Shown in pieces: positions 36,177 to 48,949 of a stretch of 64,000 bases of DNA (positions within the stretch are counted from its first letter, which is position 1; each line of letters starts with the position of its first letter). The position numbers were made by a program, and so were the translations under genes. Below the pieces are notes generated by a model. The model was not told the origin of the DNA. It made no database searches and saw nothing but the letters and a program-made list of their open reading frames with translations. This DNA is from Cryptomeria japonica. Its lineage: Eukaryota > Streptophyta > Pinopsida > Cupressales > Cupressaceae. The stretch lies in the NCBI RefSeq assembly GCF_030272615.1, contig NC_081406.1, positions 230,878,396 to 230,942,395 on the forward strand, in the 5' to 3' direction.

Positions 36177-37841
36177 ATGGAGCTGGAGTTTGACGGAGTT
36201 AATGTTAATAACCCTAAACCCACGCCATAGACAATACCAGCCCTAACAAAGTCTTTCGCCAAGACCATCACCCCGCATGCAAATGGAGTCCGCTCATCGG
36301 TGCACTTCCTTAAGGCTCCTGCAGATGAAGGACCCAGTAAGGACAGTAAGTCCCCTTGCAATACCTCAGACCCCTTTTGCATTTCACCAAATATTGAAAT
36401 GTTGAATGAAATTGCTTCAGAAAAGCGTAGGTTATGTGACATTGCCATATTTTTTGCCTGTGTTGATGCTCAAAAATGCCCACCTAGGAAATTCATAGAT
36501 GACTAGTTTCACAATCTATGGAATCTTAAATTAGGGCTTAAAATCACGTTCTGTAGACAAATACAGAGAGGTCTTTTTCTCATTTCCTTTAACTCCCATG
36601 AAGCCCAATTGGAAGCACTTAAACGCCAGTATTGGACGGTTGGGAATACCTCTTTTCGAGCCCTAGCCTGGTCTCCAAAGACGGTTTATGAGGAAGTCCT
36701 CGCATTATCCTCTCCCAGATGGGTCATCCTCAAAGATGTCCCCCCCTTTTTATGGTGTTTCCTTCCCCAATTAATGGAACCATTTGGCAAAATGATTCGG
36801 ATAGATGAAATTGCTCAGTTGGTGCCCAACCTAGACGCAAGAATGCTTGTCTCAATTAAGCCCGGAATCGACATTCCACCATCTTTAAACCTAGATATTA
36901 ATGGAGACACATTCATCTGCCCCATTGAAATCCTTGGAGGATTGAATGCATGTTTTCTCTGCAAGAAAGAAGGGCATATTCGTAAAAATTGCCCAATTAT
37001 TAGTCATAGGAAAAAAAAACATAATTCAGTTGAAACTACTATAAACCCTAAAAATGTTAATGATCTACAATCTCCCCCTCCCCGCTCTGCTAACGTGATG
37101 TCCGCAGATCCTGATCCCACTCTTAATAAAGTTAACCCTCTCAAGCCCGATCTCGCACCTTTGGCCCTCGAACTCCTCATCCATGTTTCTGACCCTTCTC
37201 AAAATCTTGTAGAATCGCCCTTTGATTGTTTTCAACTTGTTACCTCAAGGAAACAAAGACGTAAAATTACCCCTCTCAATGCCCTAAATCTTAGCCACTC
37301 CTCCACCAACCAATTGGCCTCTACTCATAAACCCCAGGACCCTAATCAATCCCCTGTCAATTTTGTGGTTAGAAATATGGTTAAAAATCTGGAAAACCCC
37401 AATCGTGGTGATGATGATGCTAGCATTAGTAATAACCCTGCAATGATCCTCAGATCCGGAACCCCCATTCAATCGGTCTCCTCTTCACTTGCAGGACTTA
37501 TTTTTGACACTAACACCATCAATCCCTCGACTTCATCTACGCTCAAAGAACTAGAGGGCAATCATATTATAGAAGTTATTTATGCCAATAAGGGTCTAGA
37601 TGAAATTAGATCTAGCACTATGCTCCCTGGCTTTCCAGGCTCCCAATTGTCTGGGTCCGACATAGGAGGAAATGCAAATATTAGAGCTGAGCTTCCCGAA
37701 ACCAGTGAAGATGATGAGGACCTTATGAAAGGGCACTCCCTAAATAAAAAGAAAGGTAGGCCTATGGGCTCCAAAAACAAGAAGAAATCTAGTGATCAAC
37801 AACGATCTCCCTACCAACCCCCCTTAAATCCTCCACTTTGA
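36177..37841 (+). pseudogene. LINE ORF1: DUF4283-like domain and CCHC knuckle
   Basis: ATG 36177 opens MELEFDGVNVNNPKPTP and is followed in the same frame by a TAG at 36228 and another at 36504; from there the frame stays open to TGA at 37839-37841. The domain includes FHNLWNLKLGLKITFCRQ, RGLFLISFNSHEAQLEALKR, FRALAWSP, WVILKDVPPFLW and FGKMIRIDE. A CCHC knuckle, CFLCKKEGHIRKNC, lies at about 36953-36994. A long polar, Pro/Ser/Asn-rich tail ends in a basic KKKGRPMGSKNKKK segment. This is the RNA-binding ORF1 layout of plant L1 elements, about 555 codons long. Confidence 0.85.
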
Positions 37842-40800
37842 TGAAATACATATCATGGAACATTCAAGGCCTTAAGTCGCCTGATAGGAAATTTGTTATT
37901 AAAAGATTTCTAGACTATCATAAAAACTTAGATTTTCTGATGTTACAAGAACTTAAATCTGTTGGGTTCTCCCTCGACACTACACTTGACTTCATTTGGT
38001 GAGATGCAATCAAAGTCTGTACCAACCACCTGAGAGGAAAAGGAGGAGTTGGTCTTCTTATCGCCCCTAAATGGACAATGTACATCAAGGATAAAGGGAC
38101 CCCCCCTGTTATAGAGTAGCTTGGGTTACCTTAGATGTTAAAGGTTCTTGCTTTTGCATATGCTCCATTTATGCATCTAACGATTATAAGGAAAGAATAT
38201 CCCTCTGGAATTGGCTAACTTCCCTCCCAAATATCCCCTGGGTCATGGCGAGGGATTTTAATATGACTGAATCCTAGAATGACAAGGCTGGGGGACTTCC
38301 GTTTGAATGGAAAAACTCAGAAAGACCTCATTGGGACAGGTTTAAACAACATCTGCAACTATTTGACCCCTTGGAAGGCACTAAACCTAATACCCCTAGC
38401 CTATGGCACACCTGGTGCAACTTTCAACAAAACACTAATAGGATCTACTCCAGGTTAGATAGATTCTATGCTAATAAGGACTTTTTCTCCTTTTCCCCCA
38501 ACCAGTTTGGGAATGCGGTTGCAATCTTACCAACTACCCTGTCTGACCACTTCCCCATTTTAGCCATTATTAACATCAGGAACTCCATCACCCCTAGCCA
38601 CCCTCGCAATAAGAAATTCTTACTTAACACCTCCTTGCTGCAAGATGAGGATGTCCTAAATGCCATCAAACTAATTAGACTCTTCAATTTGCAACCACAT
38701 CTACCCCAATCCCACACACTCAGATGGCAAAGGAACATTTCCTCCTAGCAGAATCTTCTCCAAGCCATTGGCCAGAAAAAAGCCAAGGACTTTAGATTCA
38801 TAGAAAAAACTCTTACTCTTCGACTTCACTCCCTAGAACATGAAATTCAACTGCAACCTTCTTCCCCTACCTTGGCCAAACAGGTCTCCGAGGCTAGAAA
38901 TATCCTCAGGAAACACCAACAGGTTAAAATCAGAGGTGCTTTCATCAGAGCCTGCAACCACTGGCTCCAGTTTGGTGATAAGGGCTCCAAAATATTCTTT
39001 AATTTGCTCAAGCAAAAACAGAACAAGGAAAAAATAGATAGAATAACTATAAATGATAAGGAACTCTTGGATATCAATGACATCAAAGAAGCCTTTGAAG
39101 TGTTTTACAAGACTCTGTTTACCTCTGAGGATAATGAGGCCTCGACAGATGCTCGTCCCAAATGTATGACCATTATTCCTAATAGAATCGCTGAGGACGA
39201 AGCCAACCTCCTCAAAGATAAGCTAACCGTGCAAGAAATCAAGGATGCCATTAAGGCTCTCAAGGATAGCAAGGCCCCAGGCCCTGATGGACTTCCTTCT
39301 GAATTCTACAAAACTAACATTGACTGGATCTCCAACGACCTCTATGACATCTATAATGAAGCCCTTGCCACTAGCACCCTAGGGGAGTTCATAAATAGGG
39401 GTATTATTAAGCTTATTCCAAAACAAGGGGACAAAGCCCTAATTAAAAATTGGAGGCCAATTACCCTCCTCAACGTCTCCTACAAAATCCTGGCCAAAGC
39501 CTTAGCCTCTCGCCTTGAGAAGATCCTCCCCAAATTCATCTGCTCCACCCAAATAGGCTTCAATAAAGACAGATACATCTTGGAGAATCTTGTAACAAGT
39601 TGGGAATCCATGGAATGGGCCAGAACCTCAAACCAAGACGCTGCCATGTTCCTTGTCGACTTTGAGAAAGCATATGATAGGGTGGAATGGGACTTCATCC
39701 TCATGATGCTCTCGGCCTTTGGCTTTCCTAGCGAGTTCTGTGATTATGTTCGAATCCTCCTCAAGGATGCATCCGCCCTGGTTGAAGTCAATGGGACCCT
39801 CTCCCAGCCTATTCCCCTATCTAGATCAATTAGGCAAGGTTGCCCCCTTGCCCCTGCTCTATTTGTCATTGCTTCTGATGCCCTGTATTATCTCCTTAGA
39901 GATGACACCCTATCCCCCCGTGTCCAAGGCATTACTATGCCAGACGACTCTGAACTGATCAACATCCAGTTTGCTGATGATACCTCGCTCTTCCTAAAGC
40001 TCTCAAGGCACAATATTGATTCCCTTAATCAAAAACTTGTCATTTTCGGTAGAGCATCCGAAGCCCGGATATCTAGCATCAAATCCATTTTACTTGGATG
40101 GAAAGATAATCCTCCAGACTGGCTTCACCAATTTGGCTATGCGTGGGGAGGACCTAATAAATTAGTCTGTTATCTTGGCATCCCCTTTTCTATATCTCCC
40201 TCTCTTAAGAACATGTGGGGCTAGGTCAAGGGAAAAATAGACAGTAAACTCAACAAGTGGGACAATAGGGTCCTCTCCCTTGTTGGCAGGATTCAAGTCT
40301 GCCAAAAAATCCTATCTTCATACATCATATACTACTCCTCGGTGTGGATGTTCAGCAGCTACCAAGTCTTTGAAATCCAAAGGGCTATCAGACGGTTCCT
40401 ATGGTCTGATGGGAAGGGTAAAAGGAAAGCTCGCGCGGTCAAGTGGACCTGGTGCCACTTGGATAAAAAACTTGATGGGCTGGGCCTCAAGGATCTTAGG
40501 CTGCAAGGCATCTCCCTTGCAGCCAAATGGATATTTCACTCACTGGAAGGACAAGAACCCTGGAAAATCCTCATCAGGAACAACATACAAAATGGTGTTC
40601 CCAAAACTGCCAAAACTTGGAAGGCCCTCCCATTCAGTGACTGAATTGCAGGTGGTTTTCCTGTGTCTGTCCAAGGCACCTGGGCGTTTAAATCCATCTG
40701 GAAAGTCTAGGAGCATGTGTGTGGTCTCATTAACAACTCAAGCATCAACTGTGACAATACCCTACACGGTGAAAGGTCATTATGGTGGAACCTGCATCAT

Positions 40801-41877
40801 AACTCCAAACCCCTTGCTTTAACCCAAGGTTGATTTGCTAAGCACTGGCATAATAAAGGAATCAAGTACATTATGGATATTCTAGAACATGATAACCTTA
40901 TCAGCTAGGAGGCTCTTAGCACTAAATATGATCTCCCTGCATCACATAAGAAGACATACAACATGATTAAAAATGCATGTGTTCCCTTTAATCTCCCTAA
41001 AAACACCCAAGTAGATGCCCATAGGTACCTTACATTCCTATGGAAGGATGGCTCCACCCTCCCTAAGATCAAAGCCAAATCTATCTATACCCTGCTCAAT
41101 AGTGATACCTCGGTGATCGAACATATCAACACTCTGTGGTATGTTAACCATACCCCCCACACTTGGCAGAAAACTTTTGAGAAGCTCTAGCGGTCCACCA
41201 TTTCCCCTAAGATCAAATGCTTCAGATGGAAACTTATTTTGGACAGATTACCTATTAGGAATAAATCGACTGCATATGACTGGTGTTCTGTCTACAGAAA
41301 ACCTGAGACCGCGCGTCACATCTTCTTTGACTGCCCCTTTGCTAGAGAAATTTGGCTTCTATTTGGAATTTCTATTACAGAATTTGTTTTCACTCTTGAT
41401 ATAGTTACTGGTTTTATTCATGGATTGAGGAAGGATACTAATCTAGTTTGGCAAATTTTATTTTCTTACATTCTCTGGTTTATTTGGAAACTTAGAAATG
41501 AGGAGAAGTTCCAAGGTATTACAAGTGAACGTACTGAGTTTTTTTAAAAACTCACACATTACAAAATTGTTGTGTAGGTCTGTTTTTTGATGAACCTCGA
41601 GAGAAACAAGCTACTACGATTCCTGAAAGATGGCAGAGCGACCATGTTTGTTTACGAGATGCAAGACAGGTACGAATGGGCTAGGGTCGCAGAGAACCAT
41701 ACCTCCTTTGATAAGGCAGTGAAGAAGCTGATAAAGGATCTACAGGATAGCAGGCCTCCTCCCTTCAACAGGATAGAGATGTGCTCCCAGATCCTAGCAA
41801 GAAAGAAGGTGGTTTGGATGGAAGGAGAACAAGGCTGGACCACGTGGCTGGAGGACCAGGATGAGGTTCTCCAATAG
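37841..41877 (+). pseudogene. LINE ORF2: endonuclease and reverse transcriptase, no RNase H
   Basis: ATG 37841 overlaps the ORF1 stop. The endonuclease starts MKYISWNIQGLKSPDRK, has LQELKS, a stop near 38001 and a frameshift near 38105, then ARDFNMTE (the GDFN site, with Gly changed to Arg), RLDRFYANKDFF and LSDHFPI. The RT is mostly open from 38872 to 40221: KALKDSKAPGPDGLPSEFYK, WRPITLLNVSYKI, FLVDFEKAYDRVEW (first Asp), SIRQGCPLAPALF, and FADDTSLFLK at about 39970 (catalytic pair). After a stop at 40222 the same protein continues through SLVGRIQVCQKIL and IRRFLWSDGKGKRK. A zf-RVT block (about 41215-41360) shows RLPIRNKSTAYDWC and ETARHIFFDCPFAREIW. The final 95 codons (41587-41877) follow in frame and have no recognised domain. 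Confidence 0.92.
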
Positions 41878-42035
41878 TGATTTACTCTGTTGTGTCCCCT
41901 TCTTTTGGTTAAAGAGATAATTGTATATAATCCTCTCTCTGGCTCCTTAGTTTGGCGGTTGAGGCCCTGCCCCCCGCTCCCTAGTTTTGTATAAACTCTC
42001 CATCTATTTTTGGACTCTCGATATCTAATATAAAA

Positions 42036-42051
42036 AAAATCTTAAAGTTTA
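42036..42051. repeat. Target-site duplication, 3' copy (LINE 35868-42035)
   Basis: aaaatcttaaagttta is identical to 35852-35867 and directly follows the poly(A) tail. Confidence 0.85.
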
Positions 42052-45000
42052 AAAACTAGCCTTATTTGGTAATCTTTTTCAATAAAATAAAAATTATATT
42101 AATTGATAATCTTGATTAATAATAAATTATCTATAAAATAAATTTAACATATTTTATAATATATTGAGACATTGCATTGAAGTGAAATAAGTAAAAAAAT
42201 ACTAGATTTTAATTTACTTTCTTTTCTTATTTATTTGGAAAAATACTTTTATTTTCTTGATAAAATTTTAATTTACTCAATAGTTATTTTATTTTACCAT
42301 AAAATTATTTTATTTAAATTGTTAGATTTTATTGATGTGTCTAGAGATAATACATCATCATTTAATAGCTTTTTAAAAATATTAATATGTGGAAATTGAA
42401 TTTCATTGTTTCAATGTTGTCATACTTAAATAGTTTTTTTTAAATATTAATTCTTGCAACTTTAATTATCAATTGAATGTCTAATAATAATAGCATATTG
42501 TAAAAAAAATAATATAATTTGACATTTGAATTAATGAGAATTGAAATATGTAATATAAAAAATAGAAAATTAATTTATGTAATAGTAAAATAAATTGAAG
42601 TAAAAAGATGATTTGGCATTTGCTAATATAGACCAATCACATGACAACTATATCAGTTTTTAAATAATATTTGTTAAAAAAATTGCATGTTACTTTTGAA
42701 AACATAAAAATTTATTTTGGTTTGAATTTTTTTGTAAATTGACTGGTTGAAAGGACAAAGATTAATAACTATTTAAGTCATTTAAAAACATCATGGATGC
42801 TTAAGTATTCTGCCATGGGCAGGAACTAGTAATATATAGTACAAAACAAATTATTTCCACGTGTTTGGGACAAGATTAAAAATGGTAGAATGAGTTTGGA
42901 ATACATAGATTACAAGTTGTCTTTTCAAGTGTCCAAGATGTACAAATGTTATATTTGGTCAAAATGTAGAAATTAGAAAATAGGTAAGAAATAAAAAGAT
43001 ATGAAATCCTAAAATCTAAATCTAATTCATATTTATCAATCCCACCACAAAATTAAAAATGAAAGATTTTCTTTCATTGTTGGAATGTGGATGATGAATT
43101 TTTTGTTTGAATGAGGGTTAATTTTTTAACAAACACACTTGCATAAATTTTGAGATTACAAATGGAAAAGGAATGATTGAATTCATAGACTTCCCAAGGA
43201 AAAATCTACTGACATATGAGGATAAGAATGATGGTAATGAATCAACTCAACTACAAATTGATAATTTACTACTTCAAACTTATAAGAGGATAATAGTACA
43301 TTATTTATTTAATTGATGGATTATTATGTACATCAACTTTCTTAGAAAAAAGAAAAACCTTTTAAAATGTAGAAGAGTTAATTGACAAAGAAGGTCATAT
43401 TTCTAAACAAAGATTTAAGAAATGAAAACAGAAAGTATAAGTGGACAATTAGCTCACATTTAATTAAATAATAAAATATTATTTAATTAAATATATAATA
43501 GATAATGAGAAAATAGAAATTATGAAATGATTATTAATTAAAAATGGAATAAATAGTGTAACATCATAAATTGCACCTCATGTAATTCCATGATACAAAA
43601 ATGCAAGTTTGCGTTACGTTGAGTGGAGAATATGTTCACCTTTTGTCCTTTTCACTCGTGTGGCTTGCCTAGTCATTCTTCATCTTGGCTCTTTCTTAAC
43701 TTCATTGACTATTGACTCAGAGACACTAGCACACCGTGGAGACATCCACACACCACACTAGCATCCTGTGAATATGCAAACTAAAAGTGGTCGTTTGAGC
43801 ATTACACTTGCAATTGGTAGGGTTTGTAACGCCTTTGTGCATGCCCACCAACTTCAAATTCGAGCCCAGGTTTTTTATCTTCCCTTGAGAGCTTCATTTT
43901 GGCTCTCTAACAACAAATTCAACTCTCTTCAACATTTTGAGATTTTTGCAACTTCTTGATTGTTCTTCGAGTGCATCACCATTATTGCATGCCATTACAA
44001 TCATCATCATCTTTGCAATTGTATATCAAAGGAGTTCTCAGTACTCACCTTCACATTGGCAAGCTCTTGTTCTCTTGGTGTTGAAGGGGAGTTTCTTCCT
44101 TTTTTTTTCCATTATTGCATTGTGTCTCCATAGCATATATTTCATTGTCTTTCTTTCACAATTTGCTTTAACGTTTATCAAACTATCTATCTCGGTTGTC
44201 TATGGAGGTGGAAACACCAAAATAAGGGTTTGACTATGGCAAAACTTTATACACAAAACCACCATTTTTTCTCTGTCATGTGTGCAGGTTCTCGAAGTGA
44301 GCTTAGGAGCTAGTAGGAGCCTTGTATCTTAGACTAGTTATAAGACGTCTCTCATCTTTTTACTTAGTTTATATTTAGTATCATACTTGCTTTTGCTTTC
44401 TATCAGTCAAGTATATTTCACTCCAAAGTTTGTTTGTAATATTTGTGTGTCACTCTAGACCTTTTGCATCTGTTTCTATTTTCTATCTATATGGGACGTT
44501 AGCATGTCACACTATCGTCTTCGACTTGTGCATGTGGCATCGAGCAGAGATCATGTAGAGACTACCAAAGAGTCTCTATTACCTGTCCTATCACGTCTGA
44601 CAAACCTTCTTACCAATAAAACTTTGTCTTAGGTTTGGTTAGTTAAGTAGTCAGTATCTCTTGGCTCGCCAAGGACCTGAAAAGGTAGGAGTGCAATGTC
44701 CATAGAGCATAAACATTATATCCAAGTCTACAAATTTTGAGGAATTCTTCTAGACATACATGAATACATACTTCTATACCAACTTGCTCCATCAGGTTTC
44801 TAGAGACCAAACTATCTTGGAAACATCTCTTTCCTCATACAGTGCATTATCTTCATTATATTGTCATGCATCAAATCCTCATCTTAATATCTCAATCCAT
44901 TTGAACATCAACATACCATCACTGCCATTAGGGATATCAATAGTATCGATATAGCCAACTCAATGCAAATATCAAACACCAAAGAGGTTGACATCCACAA

Positions 45001-46320
45001 ACCATTTGCAAGTAATATTCATATATTCTTCATATCAACCTCCTCGTACTAGTCATGCAAGTCAATACAAATTATGACAACAATTGATAAATAGTAACTA
45101 TGACAAAAAATAGCCAATGCAGCCTCATCATCTCATCCTCAATAATCTACTTAACCATACATACAAATCATACTCATGTCAGTTACATCACTACTACCAA
45201 CAAGCACTTCCTCAACAACTACAACACTCATTTCTTTCCAATACACTAATCAAGAATCACCCATCTCTATACCACTACATATCTGATAGGAAAAATGTTA
45301 GCATTAAATAAGAACAAATATATTCATCAACTCTCTCCATAGAGTAGCATTCAAATATCAGTATTATCAACCATGTCACCAAAGTATATTAGATCACACC
45401 AAGCTAGTGGACATCAAACACAAAGCATTTGTGCAACACATCCTTGATATCCTTCACAATCTGCAACAATTCTCTACACAAGAACATATGACACACTTTG
45501 TACTATCCATAGTCTTCCTCCAACAATTTCTTATTCAGCTGCACCAAGTAACAACACTTAGCTAAGAGCATCAACAACAAGCAAGTAGACAACTGCCACA
45601 TAGAACCATCAACCAGTCTCGGTGTAGAAACCATACTTCACAATTTTTGTAGCAAGCAAGCCAACAAGTACGCAACCACAATTACCATATCCACAAAGAC
45701 ACCTCAATATCTATCACTGGCTAGGAACCAAATCATCAGTGACACATCAATGTTTGTGACCAGCAAAGGACCATACATATATTGTCAAGCATCAGGTTGA
45801 CATCAATGACAACACATATTATCAAGAGAATATAGGTTTTCAATAATGATAAAGATGTGAATCTTGTTGCACCAAAATATTGAAATTTCCATTTGTATCT
45901 AAGTGGAGTTATGGAAAAAGATGAGTTTCCTTGCTTGAGTGACTCTATAGAGTAGCATAATATAACCTATTTAGATTCCATACATGAGTTTCATGTCTTT
46001 CTTTGTAATTTACCTAATGAACTGTGTTCAAATCAACTACATGATCATGTATATTGTCTTAGACCGCCTCGATATGAGACATTTAAATTTGATCTTGATG
46101 TCAAAATAACTGATTACGAGTCTTTCATTTTCCTATTCACAAGATAGGTGTAGTATATTTCAGTCTTATTGATTTACCCGGCCATTGATAAACTATCAAA
46201 TATGTGAGTTTTCTAATAGATCGGTTTTAATAAATTTCAATGATATAATCAAAAGATTATAGTAATGAATTTGTTTTTTTTCTCATCAAGGTCATCTCTC
46301 TACTTGGGCTAAAACAATCC
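42052..46320. other. No recognisable gene; AT-rich DNA and degraded repeats
   Basis: 42052-43600 is AT-rich with nothing coding. 43600-44750 has a more mixed composition and could be an old LTR or leader region, but I could not find ends or a primer site. 44750-45830 is rich in catcaa and caacaa strings and has only short frames. None of the small open frames here has a recognisable domain. Confidence 0.4.
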
Positions 46321-46326
46321 TGCACC

Positions 46327-47760
46327 ACTAATACTTAGGGAAATTTCATAAGGCCCATCAACTTTGCTAAAGATTCACAGGCAACAAACTGGGTTAAGGA
46401 AATTGAAAGGGCTACGTGGCAGGATATGGTGCGTAATGACCAACTTGAACTGATTGATGAATATGGTGTTTGTTGTGGCCATCTAACTATCACCCACAGA
46501 CAAAGATCTTGAGAGTGAAGGTTCTCAGTCATTGTTTGTCAATGGCATGCAACAGCTGAAATGTTAGGGAGGTGCTGGAACAAATAACAAAGAGGACATG
46601 CAGCGTGTTTTTAAATTGTTAATAGCAGCTTCACAATAGGTTATAGAGAAAACATTTGGATAATTGTCTCACTCCCCCATGACCGTTGATCTAAGATGGG
46701 ACTAATTTGAGAGATTAGTTGGTATTTTAATTCAAGCTGGCTAAGCCATGTTGAATAGCAATAGATTGGGTGCGAGATAATCAAAGAAGTTTAGCCCATG
46801 TCAATTGATGCTTATATATCATTTGTAAAAATATTTTGTTTGTGAGGTGGTAATCAAGGTTCAAATTTTCGTTGGGTTACTGAACTCGCAAATTTTGTGT
46901 CTTTGCTGGACTGTTGAATTTACAGATTTCAACAAGTGAAGTGTGAAAATTAATGTTCTTTCACAAATGACCTCGTAAAAGAAACTCAATTTTCCCAATT
47001 AAAAAAAAAGCTTAACCCACGATGGGATTTCTTAATGGCCCACAAGATCTAATAAAAGGAGCAAGGATAACAATAGTTCAGTTAGGAAGATTGCATTATG
47101 GTGATGAGATGGATTTATGCAAAGACAACACTAATTTAAGGGTCATGTTATTCGAGGGAGAGACAGCTAAGGAATTAAATGAAGATCAAACAACACCCAT
47201 GTCGTTTACTAAACTCAAGATTGAATTTGAGTCCTTAAGAGTATTGGGCAACCTTCCAGCCCTGAATGAATACCAAAGTCAGTAGAATTAGGTGTTTAGA
47301 AAAGATATGCATGCAAGTTTGAAGAAGAAACTTCCCCTACCTACAAGAAAACTTTATTAGATTGAATATTTTGTATGATTGATTTAATGGGAAGCCTTGT
47401 GCTAAAGGACGAGATCATATCTTTTGAGGCTCGAGTGCTATCAAATCTCTCTTACCTTTAGGACGTTGAACAGAACTGCATGCTCATAAACAAGCTTTGT
47501 TCCCTCTCCTCGCCATGATGAATATGTAATGGTGCAGATTGCAACAGATGTCAACTGCATAATTAACCTAGGAGAGATTGATAATTATATATACGAGTTT
47601 CTCTTAGGACAGATGATCTTTTGCCAAATTCTGGATTGTTTGCAATGTTTGGGCTATAGGCCAAATTTATATAGGTGTCCTCTGCTTAGTGTAACTTTTG
47701 GCATCAGATGTTGTAGATTCAAGTTGGAAATTCTGTCATTCATTATTCTCTAAATCTAAG
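46327..47760 (+). pseudogene. Unidentified coding-like relic
   Basis: Translated plus-strand pieces look protein-like, but I cannot name the family: FIRPINFAKDSQATNWVKEI and ERATWQDMVRNDQLELIDEY (about 46350-46465); EDMQRVFKLLIAAS and MTVDLRWD with FERLVGILIQAG (about 46595-46745); an open stretch at 47022-47285 (GARITIVQLGRLHYGDEMDL ... SFTKLKIEFESL); and VMVQIATDVNCI near 47530. Stops and frame changes separate the pieces. Several could be exons with introns between, so this may be a decayed host gene or a transposon-carried fragment. No function is proposed. Confidence 0.3.
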
Positions 47761-48949
47761 GTGGTGTTGTCTTGGAAAAATCTTCTTCGTGATCCAGATT
47801 CTCTCATAATTGACTAAGAATTTTTAGAACACAATGAAATATATTTTTAGAAATACATTTACCAAGTTCTTCTTCTTGATTAGTTAACTATCACAACCAT
47901 TGTGAAACTTTTTCAGGTCTTTAGAAAATATCTATGGGTTTTTTTAGATCAGTTATGGATGGTTAAATAATGTTTAGTTATATGAAGGTTATTTAAATAT
48001 AAACTAAATTAATGGGATATTAGATGTACTACTAATTATGTATTCCAAATTTATTAGTGTTTACATGTTTCTTTAAATCTTGACTTTATCATCTAATAGA
48101 CTAAGGAATGGATCCTCTTTTGATAAAATGGTCACTCTTTATTCAATAGCATCCTTTAGTTCCATGTAGGTTGGTTCAGTTAGTTTTAATACTAGGTTGC
48201 TTAGCTTAGTATTATTTTATATCTTTTGAGAGTTTGTATATATTATCCATTTTCATAAAGTTGTCCATTTTTGGGGTTACAGATTGCATGTGGAGTATAA
48301 AATCACAAGTGAATCTACTTGATGGATATAAAGCAATTGTGCATTTTTAGTTGCATGTGTAAACTTGATTAATCTATTGTGCAGAGATCTTTAGGTTTGC
48401 AAGAGGAATAAGCTAGTGTGAGAGGTATTTTGTGACAAATAGTTGGAATATGCTTATATAAAAGATGTGACTTAGTTGTGTGACCTGTTTATTTTTCATC
48501 TATCTAATAGTCCTATCAAGATCTCTAAGAATACCCTCCTAAGCCCTACAAAGCTAGAAGTCTAAAAGGGAGTTGGCTCATAATTGTCTGCAATGATCAT
48601 GAGATGCTTTGTTAGTCTAAACCAACATATGTACCAAAATTTTAATCTTGATTTTATTATCTAGGATTATGGATACAATTCATACTACTAAAGAAATGAC
48701 ATCACTATCAAAGACATCCATTTTCAAGGTTTATATCTTTCGTTCTACTATTTGAAGTGCCAATAAAATTGTTTGTGTGGCTATCATCTCAATTTTGTGT
48801 CTTGTTGATATTCTATCAACTTGCACCAACAAAATTGTGTTGTTGCTTAAGGATGTGTTGCCACCATATGATGTTTTTCATTGTATAGTTCTCAAGATGT
48901 GTGTTGAAACTCTACTAGTGGTAATAACCTCATTCATTATTTCCATTAA
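47761..48949. other. No gene seen
   Basis: The region is AT-rich. A 79-codon hydrophobic frame at 48777-49016 has no recognisable domain and may belong to the retroelement that follows. Confidence 0.4.

Larger units (their letters stand above)
35868..42035 (+). mobile_element. L1-like LINE, full-length with target-site duplication
   Basis: This is a 6.2 kb plus-strand non-LTR element flanked by a perfect 16 bp duplication. It consists of a 5' UTR (to about 36176), ORF1 (36177-37841), ORF2 (37841-41877) and a 3' UTR of about 160 bp ending taatataaaaaaaa. ORF1 and ORF2 overlap by one base (TGATG). Unlike the LINE at 3749-11784 it has no RNase H and no ORF3. It has far fewer lesions than that copy (two stops in ORF1; a handful of stops and shifts in ORF2), so it is younger but still inactive. 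Confidence 0.92.
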
